Positions 12,655 through 24,252 of a stretch of DNA of 64,000 bases are shown here, one piece after another. The position numbers and the translations under genes were made by a program. Numbering within the stretch: the stretch's first letter is position 1; each line of letters begins with the position of its first letter. The notes under the pieces were generated by a model that did no database searches, was not told the origin of the DNA, and saw only the letters and a program-made list of their open reading frames with translations. Source of the DNA: Torreya grandis (lineage: Eukaryota > Streptophyta > Pinopsida > Cupressales > Taxaceae); assembly GCA_037957365.1 (NCBI GenBank), contig JARHVA010005491.1, forward strand, positions 252,001 to 316,000, written 5' to 3'.

Positions 12655-12672
12655 GTCCCACTGGGCATGCCA
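12655..12672 (-). other. Element D primer-binding site
   Basis: On the minus strand this reads TGGCATGCCCAGTGGGAC, four bases inside the right-hand LTR. It differs from the site in G (TGGCACGCCCGGTGGGAC) at two positions, both CpG to TpG/CpA changes. It fixes the element's orientation. Confidence 0.88.
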
Positions 12673-12840
12673 AAACTATTGACATAAGAAAATGCACCCA
12701 GTGGTAGGAGGCTGAGATCCTACCTTCTCCTCACAACATGGAAACTCTCCTCTAACCTGTGGGACTGGTGAAGCTGGAGGAGAGAGTCTCTAGATAAGGG
12801 CTAGCTCCCTTTGATGCATCGTGTTCATTCTAGCAAGTGT

Positions 12841-12843
<3 letters not shown>

Positions 12844-12890
<47 letters not shown>
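12844..12890. repeat. (CA)n microsatellite inside LTR
   Basis: About 23 CA units, where the partner LTR has only a few units followed by 'tatatatagg'. The expansion followed element insertion. Confidence 0.97.
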
Positions 12891-12892
<2 letters not shown>

Positions 12893-14330
12893 GGTATAAA
12901 AAAGGGGGGATGAAAAGGGAGAGAGATGCAGGAAAACAAACCTACTCTAAAGAGGTGATGCACTAAAATAGGTTGACCTTCACACATCCACTCTTGAAAT
13001 TAGACAAATTCATACATACTCTACACACTTGGTAGAAGGACCAAGCTGCAAGAAACTGATAGGGAGGCTTTCATGGAAAAAACATAATAGAAAATCACTG
13101 AGGCACTATGAAATGCACACTGTAAGCAACTTCCTCTGTTCTGGTCTTCCAAATGTCAGCTCTTCTCCTTTTAGCTACAGAAATGGCACCTTATAGACAA
13201 TATGTCTACTGGTGTTGAACTTGTGAGAGCATCAAGAAATAATGATTAAACATAGACAAACACTTAAGACATACTCTAAAACATCTATCCGAATGGAGGT
13301 AAAAAATTGCATTTTATTTGATTCAGGTGAAATTTTTCTAGGGTTGCATCTTAGAAAAAGTGAAAAGATCCTTCCTCTAAAATGAGAAGTTATAATATAT
13401 AAGATAAAATAAGGAGAAGGGAACCTGGCACTTCTTTTGCAAGTGGCCTATCACGTCCCCTCATAGGGAAGAGGAAAACATGGTTGCTAATGTCATCCTT
13501 CTAGAAGAGGCCTACGAGAACCATGCTGTATAATTGCCAAATTTGACTTTGGCATTTGAGCTTTAATGTGGAAGCATGGGTCGCCTCTTTTCTACCAACA
13601 GATTGAAATTTGTCCCCTTTTAAAATGCGTAGGCCATGTTATTTTGCTATTTGCACCATTTGGAGATTAACATGCAATAAATCACCTTCTATTTACCATC
13701 TAGACTACTTTGTCCATTCTCTACACCATGTCACTTCTCCTACTTTGTCACTTTGTCTCATTTGGCTCCTTGGCCCTCAAGGGCAAACTCTTAGCGGGTC
13801 ACTGCATTTTGGGCCCTTTGGCAATGCTTTCTTAGTTTAGAACAAATGGTCATTTTGATTTACTAATTTTGATGTTCACATAGAAATCATGCTTTGAAAA
13901 CCAATGGATATCTCATCCTCTTGAATTTTATGGCTTCCTGAACATCACCACTTTGCAAGCCAATGACTATCTGGCTCTGCTAAACTTGACATCCTCTGGG
14001 ACATCCTCGGGTCCTTCACTAGCTTCAGCCTTTCTTAATTCTTCATGAGCATCTTTTGCCTTTGAATTTTCTTGGCACCTTCCTCTCCAGCCTTTGAAAA
14101 ATTCCTTTTTTCTGGGCTACAAGTCCCCCGTAAGGGCACTTACCCTTTAGGGTCCTTTGACAAGCTGCTTGGTTCTCTAGACTTTTCCCCGGGTTCCTGT
14201 GGACAAAATGTCCATAGACAATTTCCCTGGGTCACTTGGCTCACTTTGTTTTCTATGGACATTTTATTGTGGACAAAAAGTCCACAAAATTTTTTTCCAC
14301 CTAGCCACTCGGATTTGATTTTGTTGTGCC

Positions 14331-14392
14331 CAAATTCCTTCAGACTTTTTGTCTAAAGGAATTCCTTTAGGCAAAAAGTCTAAAGGAATTTG
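14331..14392. repeat. 62-bp near-perfect palindrome in element D LTR
   Basis: The two 31-base arms (14331-14361 and 14362-14392) are inverted copies with about two mismatches, centred on GGAATTCC. They contain 'agactttttg' and 'caaaaagtct'. It could form a cruciform in DNA or a stable hairpin in RNA. Confidence 0.9.
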
Positions 14393-14764
14393 GGACTTAG
14401 TCTATTTTGAACAAAATGAACTTTGAACCTTGAAATTGAACTTTAACCAATCCTTCCATTGAAATTTCTACCCTCTGCAAGGGTATGAACATTGGATTGC
14501 CCCTTCGGCCAAGTGGAGAACCAATGAACCAAGCCTGTTGAACCAAAAAATGGTTCAACGGGTTGGTTTAACCATTACGTGCTGATGAACTAGGCCGATG
14601 AACCAAGATGTTTGAATTGGGCCGATTGAATTGAGATGAACTTTGTTGAACCAATGGCTTAAACCAAACATTTAACTGTGTAACCCAAAAATGACCGTCC
14701 CTAAAAAGCAAGGGAAGAAGGTGACCACAATTTTGCCTGTGGGCAAAAATTGGTCAACACTCCA

Positions 14765-17471
14765 CTAGATTTCATAGTTGGTTTCTTACAAGTAATAACT
14801 CTAGTTTCCTTATCTCTAAAGGAAATTAAGTTCAATTATAAACACCCCAGAATGAATCATAGTTTAGATTCTAATATATTAGAATAAAAAATACTAATTT
14901 AGATGATATTAACCTAGGAGACTTTTGGGCTCAGATAGGTGTAGAGTTTGAGAATGACTAGATCTAGAGTATTTATGACTCTAGATTACCACAAACTACA
15001 ACCTTAAAATAATAATTTCAAATCCATAAGTTGGTGTACACATTATGCCAACAATATGATCTCAATATAAGAGAGTTTTTCAATGATAGAGGAGAAAAGA
15101 TTCTAAATCTGGACCCTGATTTCATAAATTTTGTGTTTGTGATCCCAAAATTTGAGAGCTATTTTGATGTAACCCAATAGCCATCCACACAATTATTTAA
15201 AGATAAAATAGATGGGTTTTAGAGATAAATAGTGTCTAAATTCCCCCAAGTCTTCCTCTACTAGACTACCAAAGACCATGTATAGGCCTGATTTCATTGA
15301 TGAGGTGGGAAATACCGTTATATTTTTACATTAAGTCATTAATAGTCTGGATACCAAATGTTTCTAAGAGTGGATGTAAAAATATATATGGGTCAAATAA
15401 AAAAATAACCAATACATTCATTGGGCCTATCTTATAAGTTATTCCCTCCACAAGTAATTGTTGGAGGTGAAAATAATTGACAGGTTTTATTTGACCTCTT
15501 ACATTGTATACATTCTAGCTAAAGGGAGATTATTCCTAGGCCTTAACATAGTTCCTAAAGAAATAATTAGAGTATAAAATTACTATATTGACCTCATATT
15601 GGAGTCTAGTAGACAACATTTTATAATAGTAAATGATTCTTTCATCTATTTCATCACTACCATGTTCGATAAATAACTTGGGAGGACAAGGTTCTCACTA
15701 GCAACAATGGAAGAGATCAACAAATGGGTCTCCTATTTCATTCACTTCTTCACCTTTTATTACATTATAGTATTAGGTTTTAGTGGTTTCCCTTATACAC
15801 TTCTTTGACATGTTAGTGAAAAATGGTCACTAATGGAGTTGGTTAGGCAGCTCATAGAGACCCATAAACTCCTTTCTAATAAGCACAATGCTAGGATACA
15901 TTTCCCAATATCTATTTTCCATTAAACATGTTAATCCCTCCTTAAGGACAAATGTGTCAATGCTAAAATTTTCCAAATGACATTTAAGACTTTGTATTCA
16001 AGGACATTTTTTAATTTATATGAAAATATCACTAGTACACTATCACTTGCAACATATGCTCATGTACCATATTATGAGCATTATTGGGAGGATTATTGGG
16101 AGGATTATGAAGATGATAAAAGGGTTAGAATGAGATATTATTATGTAATGACCTTGTAACATATCAAATATTATGATCTAGCATTAGTTCTAGATGACTT
16201 GGTAGATGATGATTCTATAGTGGACCTGATCTATTATATACAAGTCATCATACAACCCCTTCCACCAGTAAGGTGGTTTGCTCTAGAATCCTTTCTCTAT
16301 TTGAAATAACAACCCATGTAATTAATAGAATAATAAATTGGTTGAGGATCAAGGGAGTTCATTTGAAAAGATAAATAATAAGGGACAGAGAGAAGCTTTT
16401 AAATATTAAGTTAGAAGGGATTAATCCATCAGAGGAGGGTCCAAATGAAACATCAGAAGAGCTAGAGAAGGAAAAGAAGAAGAAGAATAAGAAGAATAAG
16501 AAGAAGAAGACTAAGGCTAAGAAAGGAGAATTAGGTAAATATGAGGTAGATGTAAGGAAACCAATTGACCTTCCATCTTAAGACACAATAATGGTATAAG
16601 CTCCTACAACCTCAATTCCCATATCTGTAATAGTGACAACCCCTATTTCCATTATTCCCCCTCTTCCTACCTATATTTATCTATAGGTTTTAACACCTAT
16701 ACCTCTTGTCTCTACTCCTTATGCATCTATAGTTTCCACTTCACCTACCATAACAACTATATTTCCTAGAGTCAAGTGGACACTAAGTGTTCCTTTTCAA
16801 TGGATTCTCAAGTTCCCACTCCACTTTCCCTTCCTCTAATTTCAACTTCTAATTTATTCCATTCCTATTTTCCATTCCATTTATAATTCCTCCCATTTCA
16901 TCACAATTAATTTACAACACCACTTAGTAGTACAAAGGCATGGATTCAATGATCCTAACTTTAGTCCCACAGGATACTTCAACTCTTGAGGTATGTACTA
17001 TTTCACTTTCATCCCTACTCACTTTCTTTACATCACCAACCCTAAGTGGTCCCACACATCTCATTGATTTGTTTAATGATTTGGATTCCACTCTCCCACA
17101 TATTCCTAAATTCACAATCCCAATGTCTATCCCATATTCCACATGTCTAATAGAAATAACTATTCCATCTACCTCCACCTCTTCCACTTCTACTATTTCC
17201 ACATTACCTTTAATTGAGATTGGAGAGACCCAAGTTCTTTATGTAAATATATATTTTTAATGTATTGATGGGATTTAAGTTTCAAAAGTATATCCTAGTC
17301 AATAAAAGTTCACAATGGTAGAAATATCTACTAGTGTAGTAACAACCATTGTTGATTCTTTGGTGATGATGTTTAAGTAACCATATTCTACCTCTAGTTG
17401 GCTAGCAAAATTAGTGGGAAAGAAGAAAAACCAAATGATTGACCCTAACACAATATAATTTGGTCTATAAG
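14765..17471 (+). pseudogene. E1 3' ORF, N-terminal and middle parts
   Basis: One frame stays readable through stops (for example near 15479, 15977-16159 and 16940-17260 in the same phase). The first part looks globular, with blocks such as 'FDVTQ' and 'FYLTSYIVYILAKGRLFLGL' and 'YYIDLILESSRQHFIIVNDS'. It is followed by a Lys/Glu run (16465-16530, AAG repeat), then a Pro/Ser/Thr/Ile-rich linker. The block around 15485 aligns with 'FYMSSYLLYILVDNRVL' in the corresponding ORF of element H. The function is unknown. It lies downstream of integrase in the same strand, where some plant gypsy elements carry an env-like or other extra ORF; no signal peptide or clear membrane segment was seen. Confidence 0.6.
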
Positions 17472-18012
17472 TGATCCAAAACTCAAAATTATTTAGTTGA
17501 AAGATAATTCAATAAACAAGAACAATGCAATTCAAATAATGTTATCTCTAAGAAGAGATGTTTTATTGATCAAATTTGCAGACCCAAACATATGCCTATC
17601 TCTGAGAAGAGATGTCTGAATTCCATTCCAGGTTACATATTCATTTATACATGTTTTTGAGGTGAGAGGAGGATTTTTAATGTCACCAATATTGATGGAT
17701 ATTAAGTGGTTCAACTTCCACGATTTACAACAATACATAATTTGAGGAATTACTCTTTTTAGAAAATTGTTATTTTTAGACTGCACTACTAAAATTGAAA
17801 TTTGAGGCAATTCCATTAGGTTTTCAGGGGTTAAAATTCATTGAGTAAATACCCATGACATATCACCATTTTCTACTCATTATTATATTCTGAATGGTTT
17901 AAATGGTGAGTCAATTGGAGCTACGATGTAAAAGTTATGGCTCTCAGAAGTTTCATCATCAATTCGGGTGGAACCGTCACCCAAATTATCACCTGAATTA
18001 TAGCTCGAATCA
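17472..18012 (-). repeat. Solo LTR of element-I family, inserted in E1 3' ORF
   Basis: This segment is the reverse complement of the LTRs at 50714-51251 and 53074-53613 and nearly the same length (541 against 538 and 540). It begins TGATCC and ends GAATCA, and its flanks ATAAG and ATCAG agree at four of five positions, consistent with a 5-bp target-site duplication. No internal sequence is attached, so it is a solo LTR left by recombination between two LTRs. It splits the E1 3' ORF. Confidence 0.88.
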
Positions 18013-19120
18013 ATCAGAGTTTGATAAAAAGTATAAAACTACCCCTTATACCTTATTTAATATATTCAATGATGATAAATTGGAGAGGTATGTTTAAATT
18101 TTAGTACCCCCAATAAATAAATCAAAGGAAAATCTTGTGGTGGGGGATTATTAGATTTTTAAGATCCACTTTGGATAGTTGATAAGAGATGGGTTAAAAC
18201 ACGATGTGTCATTTGTCATCAAATCCCTATTAAAAATTATTTATCATAATAAAGGCCACCAAGGGTGAATTAAATAGAAAAGTGGATCATCTTACAACAA
18301 CATTGAACTAGTTCATAAAACCTAGTGAATCATTGGGAAAACCATAGTCTATGCAGCTAGTTAGTTAGATTCTAGATCAAGATTTGATCGATTCTATTTG
18401 AAATATGAATAATATGGGAATGGATATGAAAGAGTGGTTAGAGGAAGTCATTTATAGTCATAATAATTTTATTGTCACAATAATAGACCAATATGAAATA
18501 GTCAGAGAGAGGAAGAATATACCAAAAGAACAAGTTAATAAATATGAAGGAAAGATTAAAACTTTGAATTTATATTATCTAAAATTAATAGTTGTAGGTT
18601 AAATTGATTTGGATATTATTTTTTTAGAGAATATACTAAAAAATTATGTTGAGCACAATGAATTACATAGAGTAGCTCAATTTTGAATAAGGATACTTAC
18701 AAAATCTACTCACCAAGCTAAGGTGGTGTATCATAAACCTATTAACATGTTGTAAGACATTTAAGGAATGATTAATATGATATCATGTCAACCAATAGAT
18801 GTATATAATCTATTATAGGTAGAGGAGGGATAAAATAAGTTCAAAGAGGTAGTTGAGAAAGAATATGTAAAGGATATAGCCTTCACCCTGAGTTATATCC
18901 ATAAGTTTATCAGGTATGAAAATGCACTAGATAAAATAAGGAAAAAAATATAGGGGATCAAGAATTTCAGATGAGAACTATTTGATATTAAATAATATTA
19001 TGTAACCTCTCACCTTTACTCTTTTAGACTAGATGAAGATCAAATATAAGAATTTTTCAAGTCCTTTGATTTATATGTTGAAAAACTACAGGCCGAGAAA
19101 GATAAGAAGGCTACATAAAG
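18013..19120 (+). pseudogene. E1 3' ORF, C-terminal part
   Basis: Reading resumes beyond the solo LTR with 'EFDKKYKTTPYTLFNIFNDD' and, further on, 'MNNMGMDMKEWLEEVIYS' (18405) and charged helical stretches up to about 19120. It appears to be the C-terminal portion of the ORF to the left, with a helical, Glu/Lys-rich character like the end of the H ORF (40165-40584). Many stops. No function is assigned. Confidence 0.45.
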
Positions 19121-19189
19121 TATAGATATTAATTAATCTTTCCATTTAAATATTTTCATATGTTGTGTTTCATATTTACAAAACATTGT

Positions 19190-19422
19190 AAGATGTAATT
19201 GTGAAGGAAAAAATATATTTTTAATAAATCTTTTTTAGAAATAGAAACTTGTATTTTAAACTTTATATTTTTGATAATGTAAAATTTGCAAAAAGTAATT
19301 GCAAATTACACTTTCTATTTTGACAAGTTATAATTGTTAAGAAGTGTAAAATAATGAATTACAAATTAAAAGTTCTATTTTGATAAAGTGATTGTATTAA
19401 AAAGTTGTAAAAGTCTCACTTG
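19190..19422. repeat. AT-rich imperfect tandem repeats before E1 3' LTR
   Basis: Three imperfect units of about 60-75 bp share 'ttctattttga', 'aagtgtaaaat/aagttgtaaaa' and 'aattacaaatt'. They end just before the proposed LTR start. No coding signal. Confidence 0.5.
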
Positions 19423-20415
19423 TGTTATCCAAGTTAGGGTTTTACAAAGGTAACTTTAGTTATCTTTTCAAAGTCAAGCTCTATCTTGGGCATTGCCCAT
19501 TTTGCATGAGGATTTATTTAAAACTACATGAAGAAGAAAGTGTGTTACATGAAGATCTTCCAGTTCAATCCATGCCATTTTAAACAAAGGATAATGCCAA
19601 TTTTTACATGCCATTTTACAAGTGAAAGATGCCAGAAATAGAAGACCTTGCCTCTTTCTTCATGGAGTTACATATCTACACGGTTTCTCTTACTGGAAGT
19701 TCAAGTTTTGACATCTGCAACTCATCTATGACATATTTTTGTATAAAGATGGGTGAACCCCATGACCCAATCTATCTTTTTGTTATTATAGGATGTAATT
19801 TTTGAATTTTAAATGTATTTTACATAAGATGTAACCTTTAGAGCTAAAATAAATTGAAGATTTGTTTTTCTTGTCTAAGAAATATCTATGTATGTTAGTT
19901 ATTTAAATATTTTGAAAGTTTTTCTTCTTGTTTCAATCACAAGAAACTCATTTGTGGTATTTTTACCATTTTTAAAATATTGTTTGATTAAAATAAAGAA
20001 CTCTTCTCGCTTTTGTGAAAATAACTAAATATTGCCTTTGGTTTCCCATTTGTATGAGTTTATGCTAAACCAATGTCAATATAATTATCTATTCCATTGT
20101 GGTTATCAAGAAATCATTAAGACCCACTAAGATGTTTGTTACAATAACCATTTTAGTTTCATAAAGTTTCATTATTTACCCTTTCACTAGTCAAGATTGA
20201 GTTTAGGAAAAAGAACACTTAAAAAGAGTGAATTTTTTATAGAATTGGTATCTTATCAGTTACATCAATTTTAGTGAAAGGTAGTTGACCTTCTCTAAAA
20301 GTTAACCTCAATTTTACAAAGTCCCATGCCTCAGATATTTTTGAATTATATCATTAGGTGTTGCATTGTGAGATATTCCACATAAAAAAATGAGTGCAAA
20401 ACCTATGTGATAACA
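19423..20415 (+). repeat. E1 3' LTR
   Basis: Positions 20090-20415 match window bases 1-321. The end GATAACA is complementary to TGTTATC at 19423, giving a 7-bp terminal inverted repeat and an LTR of about 993 bp. A TATA-like 'gtataaag' occurs near 19741. The right end is firm; the left end rests on the inverted repeat because the 5' LTR start lies outside the window. Confidence 0.7.
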
Positions 20416-20654
20416 AGATTAAAGCCAAACATTAGTCCCAATATCCTCAAATATGGTCCTTCAAAAGGTAGGTCATGCATTATGTTACAACCCCACCTCG
20501 AGAAGCATTTTGTTGTTATTGGCATGCTAACATTGTAGGATTTTTTTACCCAATTAGAATTATGACTACTCAGTATAGTTCATTACTTTATTTTTGGACA
20601 CTATGATATTGATTATGATGCATTATTTAGTAGATGTATATTCCTACTTTAGTT
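20416..20654. other. Flank between E1 and the tandem composite
   Basis: About 240 bp of AT-rich DNA with no recognisable gene or repeat. It continues at 37618 if the three-LTR composite is removed. Confidence 0.5.
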
Positions 20655-20659
20655 ATGAC
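20655..20659. repeat. Target-site duplication, left copy (ATGAC)
   Basis: ATGAC directly before LTR A, repeated exactly at 37613-37617 directly after LTR C. Confidence 0.85.
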
Positions 20660-21847
20660 TGTAGACACCTAAAAATAGCCATTGATAACCTCCAACTAAT
20701 ATTTTGACCAATTTCCACCCAAAGTGCACAATTTGGCCTCAAAACACTAAAACATACAAAATGATGTGAAACTAACATATTAAAGTGTTAATTTTGGCTA
20801 AAATATCATTAAATGGGTCAATGCAATTTATGGGCTAGCTAACTTTGATTAGATCATTCTGAGTCAAAATGCTAATTTTGCACTTGGGTGCTCTAGATTG
20901 CTCTTTCTTATCAAATTTCTTGAATAAGACGTGTGCCTTTATTATTTGGTGTTGGTAACATCCTAAATGGGATAATAAATCAAATGCATCTAAAATCACC
21001 TTCCAATTCCAATCCAATCAAATTTTGGACAAATAACAAGGCATTCTGATCAATTTGAGTATTTTGTGCACAAAGTGCTTAAACATGCTTAAGAACTAAT
21101 TAACCCAAACCAAGGCATATTTAATAATTCCATATAAAAATGTTGAATACATATTTTTAGAAATCAATATTGAATATCTACATCACCAGGTGACCTAATT
21201 TCTTGAGAAGACATCTCTAGGTCATAAATGCCATAAATATCAAGATTCATGCCCTTCATGCCTAATCAATGCCTTACATGATGCCCTCCATGTCTCTAAA
21301 TTGTTCCTATATCCAAAATATTGATGAGCCTATTTATAAATTTTAATTACATAATTGAATTAATCCTCAACCATACATCTCAATCTCAAGATGGATGGTT
21401 CAGGTTGATTTTAGACATTCTCAAAAATCTATAAATAGGAGGCCTTACCGCATAAATTTTAAGTCTTGATAATGGAAATTTGTAATGCAAAAATATCTTC
21501 AAGAAGCCATTGAAATTAGTTTTACCATGCCAAATTGATTCTAATCCAAGCCATAATCCAAAGGTGCCAAGGAGAGTTGGAGGTAGCCAAGCTTTCATTG
21601 ACAAGGACTTCATGAGCACAAACTAAGCAGGCCACTATAATAAGCATTTTGGATCATGCAAGGAGGTTAAAAGAGATTTTATTTTGCATTTTAGTTGTCT
21701 ATTTTATTCATGTTTTTTAAATAAGTTCTCCCTAGTGTCTAGGCCTAGAGATGTTATGCTAGTTAGTGTGTTTATTTCATTTTGTTTTCATTTTAGAACT
21801 AGCACCATACTAACCATCCTGTCTTAAATCAAATTCCTAGATCCACA
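20660..21847 (+). repeat. LTR A (5' LTR of composite)
   Basis: 1188 bp beginning TGTAGACACC and ending CCACA. A TATA box, TATAAATAGG, lies at 21430-21439 inside a block conserved in all three copies ('attctcaaaa.tctataaat'). The start is the same TGTAGACACC as the LTR of element G. Confidence 0.93.
21430..21439 (+). promoter_or_regulatory. LTR A TATA box
   Basis: TATAAATAGG, conserved at 29098-29107 (LTR B) and 37185-37194 (LTR C). It probably sets the start of element RNA a few tens of bases downstream (inference). Confidence 0.75.
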
Positions 21848-21849
21848 TA

Positions 21850-21867
21850 TGGCACTCTTAGTGGGAC
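21850..21867 (+). other. Primer-binding site, unit A
   Basis: TGGCACTCTTAGTGGGAC, two bases after LTR A, is a decayed form of the site in element G. Confidence 0.75.
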
Positions 21868-21994
21868 TAGATGCATCCCACATATGAAGAATATCATTTT
21901 TTAACTTTAAAATATTCATTTGGATCATTAAAACTCTTATAAATTTATTTTATAACTTTATTTTGCTATTTTTAATGCCACAAGTTTACATAGT

Positions 21995-22169
21995 AACCTA
22001 AGTCAAATAGTAAGACTTACATTGATTGGATAGCTTAACCAACATAAATTAGTAAAACCAACATTAGTTAGATACCTATCATCAATCAAATGTGTATAAC
22101 TAATGTTGGTTAGATAACCATTATCTATTAGAAAATTTAACCTTTGTTAGTTATATAACTAATGTCAGT
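21995..22169. repeat. Decayed palindrome array in leader of unit A
   Basis: Degenerate 12-mers of the ACCGACATCGGT type occur near 22038, 22057, 22099, 22117, 22140 and 22158, about 18-19 and 23 bp apart, with most CpG sites turned to TpG/CpA. The better-preserved copy is in unit B and the fresh one in element G at 55899-56049. Confidence 0.75.
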
Positions 22170-24252
22170 CATTATGTTTTTATTAAAACATAAACCTGAG
22201 AGCTCTTTTTTTAAAGTTCATTGTTATAAACCTAAAAGAGATTCAAGGCTAAAGGACATTCTAACATTTTTTTTTGTATTACCAAGCTTGACATTAGCTA
22301 AAAAATGTTTGTATCACCTTTTGCATGCTTAAAAATCAATTAGGAACCTTGTTTTGGTGTTTAACAAAAAATTTAGATGTTTATGGTGAATGTTTTCAAA
22401 GTTTACAACTAAGACCAAGGGTTCAAATGAGCACAACCTCATTTTCCATTTGGGATTGAAGATGAACTCACATTTTCAAAGATTTTTGTGTTTACTTGTT
22501 TATTTAGATTAAAATTTTATTTAGCATAAAGAGGGATGTTGCATGTATGCTCTTCCATTTGTCCCCTTTAGGGAACCCTTAAAATCAAAAGAACCATTCC
22601 TATTGCAAGTAGCCTAGTTTAAGGCTTAGAAATAAATTAATATAAAGCACTCCCCAAAAACTCGTCAAAGTTTGGGTGACCTTTAAAATGACCCTAAAGT
22701 CTTTCTACTTTCATTTTTTCTTTATTTTTATGTAAACTTGGCTTTCAAGGGGGACTTCATCACTTCCCAAAAGTTCTTTAGGAAAGCTTTGACCTATGGT
22801 TTCATCTCCAAGCATTGACTTCACTTACACCTTTGGAGTTTCACATGGGATGTATCTACATTTGGACATCACACTACACTGAGTGAACACTAGTATGTAG
22901 TGGTTGTAAAAAGGATTAGACCTATTTACAACTAGTCAATGATGTGGTCACCCAATTTTCATGCTTGTATTTTGCATTGTTTGATGTGAAATTCATTGTG
23001 CAATTGATTCCCCTAGAGATGTGTGAAACTTGCTAGTTTAGTCAACCCCATGTTGCCATACCCTTGCTAGGATTTGAATGATTATACTTAGTGTATTTTT
23101 TTATCATTTTATCATTTAGTATGTTTTGAGAGTAAAACTTATTTGTTTATTTATAAATCCATGTCAAAAATAAGTTTTCTATACATCACTCTTTTGTCTA
23201 AGGATGCATTATGCTGGCCATTTTACACCATACTTATACCTTGAAATTTTTGCTAAACTTATTTGTGTGTGTGTGTTATTTGAGTTGTAGAGGGTAGTGT
23301 TATGCTGCCCAAATCATGTCAAACCATTTGGCCTTTTAGTCTTTGAAACATAGTATTGACCACATCATTTAAGCATGTTTGCACTGTTAGGTTGCTCAAT
23401 TTTTTTCAAGACTTATTTCACCTTGTATCAAAATCCATTTGTTTTAAACCATTTTGTGTATACCATTTGGACATTTGTCTTGTGTTGTCATGCTATCTAA
23501 TCTTGTATAGATTGTTTTATCAAATCTTAGTTCTTAACATTGAGTTTATAATTAACCTTATCAAGTTTGGATTCAAACATTGATTGATTTATATTTAGGC
23601 TTGAATTCATGGGGCTAATACATATATCATTCTCTTTTAGGTTGCATAACTTTAGTTAATCAATTACCCAAATTTGAAAATTATTGATGGTTTGTTTGTT
23701 CAACACCTATCCTCGTCATTATTCATGCCTTTATTTGAGATAACATAGATTTTATCAAAGAGCCTTTTGTCTTATGCCTTATGCTAATTGATCATGTTTA
23801 TGTTTGATTCCATGTGCCAATTCTATGTCAAATTTGTTTCCAAACTTGTTAGATTAAAATAAATCACACCAACCTTTATTTCAAGTATAGCTTTTGATGT
23901 TATTTGGCCAAAAGTCCTAGCACATGCTTGTTTGTTTGAGCCTAGATTTTGACTCTACATTTGGATAGAAGACCTAGTAGCTCAATTTTTCCCTTTCCTA
24001 GTTTAGACCTTGTTTGGAACACTTTGACCTAGACATTTGACATGCTGATTTTTATTTAGATGCTTCACATATTATGAGTATGACATTTAATGTTAGACAT
24101 CTGACGTTAAGCTATTTTATGCCAAGTCTTAACACAAACCATTTTAGAGATATAACTCCACTTTTAAACCACATTGGAGATAAAGCTCCTCCCTTTCAAC
24201 TAGGTTAGACCATGTTTGAACCATTTGTCTTATGGACATATTTTTTTAGAGT
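22170..24252 (+). other. Unit A leader, no gene seen
   Basis: AT-rich DNA closely paralleled by 29842-31912 in unit B. Scattered short frames differ between the two units, which argues against coding. Confidence 0.6.

Larger units (their letters stand above)
8233..14759 (-). mobile_element. Element D: complete LTR element lacking pol, inserted in E1
   Basis: Two direct copies of about 2.08 kb (8233-10308 and 12677-14759) flank 2.37 kb of internal DNA. The outer ends are TGTTGA and TCAACA, a perfect 6-bp inverted repeat, and CTCCA at 8228-8232 repeats at 14760-14764 as a 5-bp target-site duplication. Orientation is minus: the primer-binding site lies inside the right-hand LTR on the minus strand, and the only coding signal is on that strand. 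No RT, integrase or protease is present, so it must have moved with proteins supplied by another element. Confidence 0.92.
12677..14759 (-). repeat. Element D 5' LTR
   Basis: Partner of 8233-10308. It ends at TCAACA followed by the target-site copy CTCCA. It differs from its partner most obviously by an expanded CA microsatellite at 12844-12890. Confidence 0.9.

Noticed and set aside
12790..12987. Minus-strand frame with a Cys-Val run
   Set aside because: It is the translation of the CA microsatellite inside an LTR.
16924..17260. Overlapping frames on both strands
   Set aside because: The plus-strand frame is part of the E1 3' ORF linker; the minus-strand frame is its shadow.
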